A stretch of 9,931 bases of DNA from positions 1 to 9,931 of the forward strand of contig JAICMB010000079.1 in NCBI GenBank assembly GCA_025929455.1, read 5' to 3'. The notes under the pieces were generated by a model that ran no database searches, was not told the origin of the DNA, and saw only the letters and a list, made by a program, of their open reading frames with translations. Numbering within the stretch: the first letter of the stretch is position 1; each line of letters starts with the position of its first letter. A program made the position numbers and the translations under genes. Source of the DNA: Bryobacteraceae bacterium. Its GTDB lineage: Bacteria; Acidobacteriota; Terriglobia; Bryobacterales; Bryobacteraceae. Shown in pieces: positions 7,392 through 9,931 of the stretch.

Positions 7392-8883
7392 GCGTGCGTG
7401 AGTAAGCCGCCTCATTCCATCGCAACTCATTGCGAAATGTCCGGAGTTGCGTCTCCTCGTTGATGACCAGAAACTCGATGCCGGCAATCTCCGCGAAGTC
7501 TTCCAGGTGTTCGGTGGTCAATGCCTGACTGAAACCGGTGTGGTGCGCCCCGCCGGCATAGATCCATGCCGTGGCGGCGGTTTTCAGATCGGGACGTGGC
7601 ACCCAAACGGCGCGCGCGACCGGTAAGTTTCGTAACGGCTCGGCGGGCGGCACCACATCCACTTCGCCGAGGAGCATGCGAAAGCGGTTGCCCAGGTCGA
7701 TAACAGCAGCATTCACGGCCGGACCTTCGGGAGCGGTGAAGACGAGTCTCACGGGGTCGGCTTTGCCGCCGATCGAAAGCGGATGTATCTCGAGGCTTGG
7801 CTTTGCGGAGGCGATCGAAGGGCAGATCTCCAGCATGTGTGCACCGAGCACGCGGCCCTTACCTCCGAGATCGTACGAGTAGTCTTCCATGAATGAGGTA
7901 CCGCCGGTCAGACCCTGGGACATGACTTTCATGGCCCGTACGAGCGCCGCTGTTTTCCAGTCACCCTCGGCGCCGAAACCGAATCCGTCCGCCATGAGCC
8001 GCTGTACGGCAATGCCGGGCAATTGATCGAGACCGTGCAGGTCCTCAAATGTATCGGTGAACGCGCCAAATCTACCGTTGTCAAGGAACGCACGCAGGCC
8101 CAACTCAATGCGGGCGGCATTCTGCAGCGACGGCCGGCCGGCGCCGCCGCGCGCGAGAGCGCCGGATACTTCATAGCAGGATTCGTATTCCGCAAGAAGG
8201 CGCTCCACATCGGAATCCGACACACTTCGGATCGCAACTGCGAGATCCCCGACTCCGTACCCGTTTACCGAATAGCCGAATTGCACCTGCGCGGCAACCT
8301 TGTCGCCTTCCGTTACGGCGACCTCGCGCATGTTGTCACCGAAACGTGCCACCTTGAGCGTTCGGCTGTCGTGCCACGCCGCGGCCGCGCGCGCCCAGGC
8401 CGCAATGTGCGCGATTACGTTCTGGTCTTTCCAGAAGCCCGCGATCACTTTGCGATTGAGCCGCAGTCTGGCGGTGAGAAACCCGAACTCGCGGTCGCCG
8501 TGGGCGGCCTGGTTCAGGTTCATGAAGTCCATGTCGATCGTGCTCCAAGGCAGATCGTGGTTGTATTGCGTGTGCAGGTGCGCGACGGGCTTAGTCAGCG
8601 CAGTCAGACCGGCGATCCACATTTTTGCAGGCGAAAAGGTGTGCATCCAGGCGAGGACCCCAATGCAATTGGGCGCGGCGTTCGCCTCGATGCACAGAGC
8701 GCGAATGGCGTCCGGCGTGGTCAGCACCGGCTTAAACACGATCTGTACGGGAATGGACGGCTCACCGTCGAGACTCTGGGCGATTTCAGTCGAGTGTTGC
8801 CGGACTTTCTCCAAAGTTTCATTTCCGTACAGATGCTGACTGCCAGTTACAAACCACACCTGCAGACTTGAGAGATCGACCAC
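7387..8883 (-). CDS. araA: L-arabinose isomerase
   Basis: Cytoplasmic, metal-dependent (usually Mn2+) isomerase converting L-arabinose to L-ribulose, the first step of bacterial arabinose catabolism. The match is full length. It begins [14 protein letters not shown], and the active-site blocks are intact: [11 protein letters not shown] with the Glu at 306, [12 protein letters not shown] with the Glu at 333, [10 protein letters not shown] with the His at 349, and GGAHHTGFS with the His at 448. These correspond to E306, E333, H350 and H450 of E. coli AraA. The frame extends to an ATG at 8925, but GTG 8883 is preferred: it is preceded by a perfect AGGAGG, the resulting 498 aa fits the usual ~500, and it puts both catalytic Glu residues at the E. 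coli numbers. The extra 14 residues ([14 protein letters not shown]) would be atypical. No araB or araD is visible, so the rest of the pathway lies elsewhere. The TonB receptor lies 250 bp downstream on the same strand, with its own promoter. Confidence 0.97.
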   Translation of the reverse strand: MVDLSSLQVWFVTGSQHLYGNETLEKVRQHSTEIAQSLDGEPSIPVQIVFKPVLTTPDAIRALCIEANAAPNCIGVLAWMHTFSPAKMWIAGLTALTKPVAHLHTQYNHDLPWSTIDMDFMNLNQAAHGDREFGFLTARLRLNRKVIAGFWKDQNVIAHIAAWARAAAAWHDSRTLKVARFGDNMREVAVTEGDKVAAQVQFGYSVNGYGVGDLAVAIRSVSDSDVERLLAEYESCYEVSGALARGGAGRPSLQNAARIELGLRAFLDNGRFGAFTDTFEDLHGLDQLPGIAVQRLMADGFGFGAEGDWKTAALVRAMKVMSQGLTGGTSFMEDYSYDLGGKGRVLGAHMLEICPSIASAKPSLEIHPLSIGGKADPVRLVFTAPEGPAVNAAVIDLGNRFRMLLGEVDVVPPAEPLRNLPVARAVWVPRPDLKTAATAWIYAGGAHHTGFSQALTTEHLEDFAEIAGIEFLVINEETQLRTFRNELRWNEAAYSRTL

Positions 8884-9040
8884 GAGTCCTCCTGACCTGC
8901 TTTTATTCACGTGCAAGTGGCACACGTCCGTTCTGATTGTAGTAGCGCGGAGTTGTTAGCCGCGTCCAGAGTAAAACACGATCACCGCGCCGCGAAACAC
9001 CGCAGGGCGGCGTCGGTCTACGAAGTAGAGGGTTGTTGCC
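8884..9040. promoter_or_regulatory. Divergent intergenic region between araA and the DUF4142 gene
   Basis: This 157-bp spacer must hold the start signals for both divergent genes. On the minus strand a good -10 candidate, TACAAT (8936-8941), lies 52 bp before the araA GTG, but no convincing -35 hexamer sits at 16-18 bp. On the plus strand AGAGGG (9027-9032) is a fair ribosome binding site for the gene at 9041, but no clear promoter was seen. No TGTAA-N4-TTACA palindrome occurs here. Confidence 0.4.
8888..8893 (-). promoter_or_regulatory. Ribosome binding site that fixes the araA start
   Basis: Minus-strand AGGAGG, a perfect Shine-Dalgarno core, lies four bases before GTG 8883. It falls inside the reading frame that would result from the upstream ATG at 8925, which argues against that ATG as the start. 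Confidence 0.75.
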
Positions 9041-9646
9041 ATGCGCCATGTCTATTGTTTGCTCGCTCTCGCCGGTCTCCTCGCGCCGCTCGCGGTCGCC
9101 CAGGCGCCCGGTGACGAAGTTACGAAGTCGCCTGCGGCGATGCCTCCGCGCGCGGGTTCGGCCGAGCGACTGATCCACAATCCGCCGTCGGTCGAGAACG
9201 ACGCGGACTTTCTGCAACAGATTGCGGAAGAGAATCTTACGTTGAACAGCTTTGCAAACTGGGCCAAAACCCACGCCGCGAATCCGGACGTACGCTGGAC
9301 GGCAGCGACGATCGTAAGGGATCAGACCCGCATGCAGGACGACATTCGCTCCCTGGCAAAGCCGCGGCACGTGGCGCTCACATCGACAATGAACCCGGTG
9401 GACTCACGCGATTTCGAAAAGATGCAGAGCCAAACCGGTGGGGAAATGGACCAAACGTTCGCAAGCGAAGCGTACAGACGCTACGGCATCGAGATGGCAC
9501 TTTGTCAGGCTGAGCAAGAGAAGGGTACCGACTCGGCAGTAAAAAACTGGGCCGTCAAGATGGTCCCGTCGCTCCAGCAGCACGTCAAGATGGTCGAGAA
9601 AATACAAAAAGAGCTTAACGTTCCGCCGCCGCAGCCGTCGAAGTAG
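9041..9646 (+). CDS. Exported DUF4142 domain protein
   Basis: Protein of 201 aa with a signal peptide (MRHVYCLLALAGLLAPLAVA, predicted cut after AVA at residue 20), a low-complexity linker to about residue 52, and a helical DUF4142-like domain at about 54-192. Recognition rests on the family pattern: an opening DADFLQQIAEENLTLNSFANWA, a helix with VRDQTRMQDDIRSLA, and a closing NWAVKMVPSLQQHVKMVEKIQK. DUF4142 proteins are predicted ferritin-like four-helix bundles, usually periplasmic; their function is not established. Family members often carry His residues in the helices. Here several of those places hold other residues (VRDQ where VxDH is usual), so metal binding is doubtful. A Pro-rich tail (PPPQPSK) follows. 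ATG 9041 is supported by AGAGGG eight bases upstream. It is divergent from araA and 152 bp before the cytochrome gene, with a promoter between them. Confidence 0.8.
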   Translation: MRHVYCLLALAGLLAPLAVAQAPGDEVTKSPAAMPPRAGSAERLIHNPPSVENDADFLQQIAEENLTLNSFANWAKTHAANPDVRWTAATIVRDQTRMQDDIRSLAKPRHVALTSTMNPVDSRDFEKMQSQTGGEMDQTFASEAYRRYGIEMALCQAEQEKGTDSAVKNWAVKMVPSLQQHVKMVEKIQKELNVPPPQPSK

Positions 9647-9673
9647 AGCCTCCAGAGACATTCACCTTCTATT

Positions 9674-9737
9674 CGCCTGGAATCCCACCGGTCTTCCTGT
9701 AACATGTTACAACTCAGGCGGGATTCCTGCCAGACCG
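9674..9737 (+). other. Spacer with competing inverted repeats after the DUF4142 gene
   Basis: Three complementary pairs occur: CGCCTG (9674-9679) with CAGGCG (9715-9720), GGAATCCC (9679-9686) with GGGATTCC (9720-9727), and CGGTCT (9689-9694) with AGACCG (9732-9737). Their order means the first and second pairs cannot form together in one simple hairpin, so RNA from here could take alternative folds. No U-run typical of an intrinsic terminator follows any of them. All arms are short, and chance is possible. Confidence 0.3.
9698..9711. promoter_or_regulatory. Perfect 14-bp palindrome, operator-like
   Basis: TGTAACATGTTACA is perfectly self-complementary. Its outer half-sites, TGTAA and TTACA, and their 4-bp separation match the site at 7202-7215 in front of the receptor gene. 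It lies about 85-97 bp upstream of the predicted transcription start of the cytochrome gene, far enough to suit an activator or a looping repressor, and 51 bp past the DUF4142 stop codon. Confidence 0.5.
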
Positions 9738-9787
9738 TAAAAATTTTAAAGAAAGTTGTTAACATGAGGCGAAAAGTGCGTCATACT
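9738..9787 (+). promoter_or_regulatory. Promoter with UP-like A/T tract for the cytochrome gene
   Basis: An A/T run (TAAAAATTTTAAA, 9738-9750) sits where an UP element would lie, just upstream of a -35 hexamer TTAACA (9759-9764, 5 of 6 matches to TTGACA). A 17-bp spacer and CATACT (9782-9787, 4 of 6 matches to TATAAT) follow. The predicted start, about 7 bases past the -10, falls near 9794, within five bases of ATG 9799. Confidence 0.5.
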
Positions 9788-9798
9788 TTCCGCATAAC

Positions 9799-9931
9799 AT
9801 GCCGCAGCTCTTTCATCGGCGAGCGAATAGCATCGCTCGGGTGAGTATTTTCGGCGGGTTGATCGGGTTGGGGACGGTGCTAGTAGTTGCGTACGCGCTG
9901 GACCGTGGTTCGTACACAACGGACGTAGGCA
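9799..9931 (+). CDS. Probable ActA-like cytochrome c3-family protein (3' partial)
   Basis: Only the first 44 codons lie in the window. The sequence begins MPQLFHRRANSIARVSIFGG, followed by a hydrophobic segment (about residues 15-33, GLIGLGTVLVVAYAL) and DRGSYTTDVG. This resembles my recollection of the N-terminus of the membrane-anchored multihaem cytochrome c (ActA, cytochrome c3 family) that opens alternative complex III operons in Acidobacteria and Bacteroidetes: F-x-R-x-x-N-x-I-x-R-V-S-I-F-G, one membrane anchor, then a Y-x-T segment before the first CxxCH. The haem motifs would lie beyond the window, so the call is unproven. ActA passes electrons from quinol oxidation. ATG 9799 is the first start codon after an in-frame stop at 9760-9762. 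No Shine-Dalgarno sequence lies at a usable distance; the nearest purine run, GAGGCGAAAAG, ends about 22 bases upstream. With the promoter placed as predicted, the mRNA would be nearly leaderless. Confidence 0.6.
   Translation, partial: MPQLFHRRANSIARVSIFGGLIGLGTVLVVAYALDRGSYTTDVG

Noticed and set aside
8023..8871. 282-aa plus-strand open frame opposite araA
   Set aside because: Shadow of a fully conserved enzyme gene; composition Arg/Val-rich and no domain recognised.
8884..8925. 14-residue N-terminal extension of AraA from ATG 8925
   Set aside because: The perfect AGGAGG lies inside it and the family start matches the GTG at 8883; both catalytic Glu residues then fall at the E. coli numbers.
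8909..8929. Imperfect dyad around GTGCAAGTGGCAC upstream of araA
   Set aside because: Arms are only 4-5 bp without bulges and share no half-site with the other palindromes.
8903..9370. 155-aa open frame on the minus strand opposite the DUF4142 gene
   Set aside because: Arg-rich composition typical of an antisense shadow, no recognisable domain, and it overlaps a signal-peptide-bearing gene with a good ribosome binding site.
9764..9844. Short 26-codon frame from ATG 9764, overlapping the cytochrome start
   Set aside because: Basic, featureless peptide ending in TGA; the ATG lies inside the predicted promoter and has no ribosome binding site.

Overview
The window looks like chromosomal DNA of an acidobacterium (Acidobacteriota, perhaps a Solibacter/Bryobacter-like or related soil lineage). 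This is inferred from gene content: a very large Oar-type TonB-dependent receptor with an N-terminal carboxypeptidase-regulatory domain, two CRTAC1-type FG-GAP/ASPIC-UnbV proteins, a small exported DUF4142 protein, and the N-terminus of what resembles the ActA multihaem cytochrome of alternative complex III. GC is moderately high and the intergenic spacers are short. No mobile element, tRNA, rRNA or CRISPR array was seen.

Layout. (1) Bases 2-1645, + strand: a CRTAC1/ASPIC-UnbV protein cut at its N-terminus by the window edge. (2) Bases 1620-3425, - strand: a second, paralogous CRTAC1 protein, tail-to-tail with the first and overlapping it by 26 bp. (3) Bases 3477-7136, - strand: the 1219-aa TonB-dependent receptor, 51 bp upstream of (2) in transcription order and probably co-transcribed with it. 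A perfect 9-bp-stem hairpin sits between them. (4) Bases 7137-7386: a 250-bp regulatory spacer with a TTGACA-17-TAATCT promoter and palindromic operator-like sites. (5) Bases 7387-8883, - strand: L-arabinose isomerase, araA, starting at a GTG behind a perfect AGGAGG. (6) Bases 8884-9040: a divergent spacer. (7) Bases 9041-9646, + strand: an exported DUF4142 protein. (8) Bases 9647-9798: a regulatory spacer with a perfect 14-bp palindrome, an A/T tract and a promoter placed almost on the next start codon. (9) Bases 9799 to the window end, + strand: the N-terminal 44 codons of a probable ActA-like cytochrome c3-family protein.

How the parts may work together. The receptor and its downstream CRTAC1 protein form a plausible envelope unit: an outer-membrane channel for a large ligand plus an exported calcium-binding beta-propeller-like protein. 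The adjacent araA and the LacI-type palindrome at the receptor promoter suggest a link to sugar (possibly arabinose or arabinan) use, but this is inference. The cytochrome gene would begin a separate respiratory operon. The genes themselves belong to known families. The least ordinary signals are regulatory: matching TGTAA-N4-TTACA palindromes in two spacers, a third N6 variant over the araA stop codon, and the near-leaderless arrangement before the cytochrome gene.
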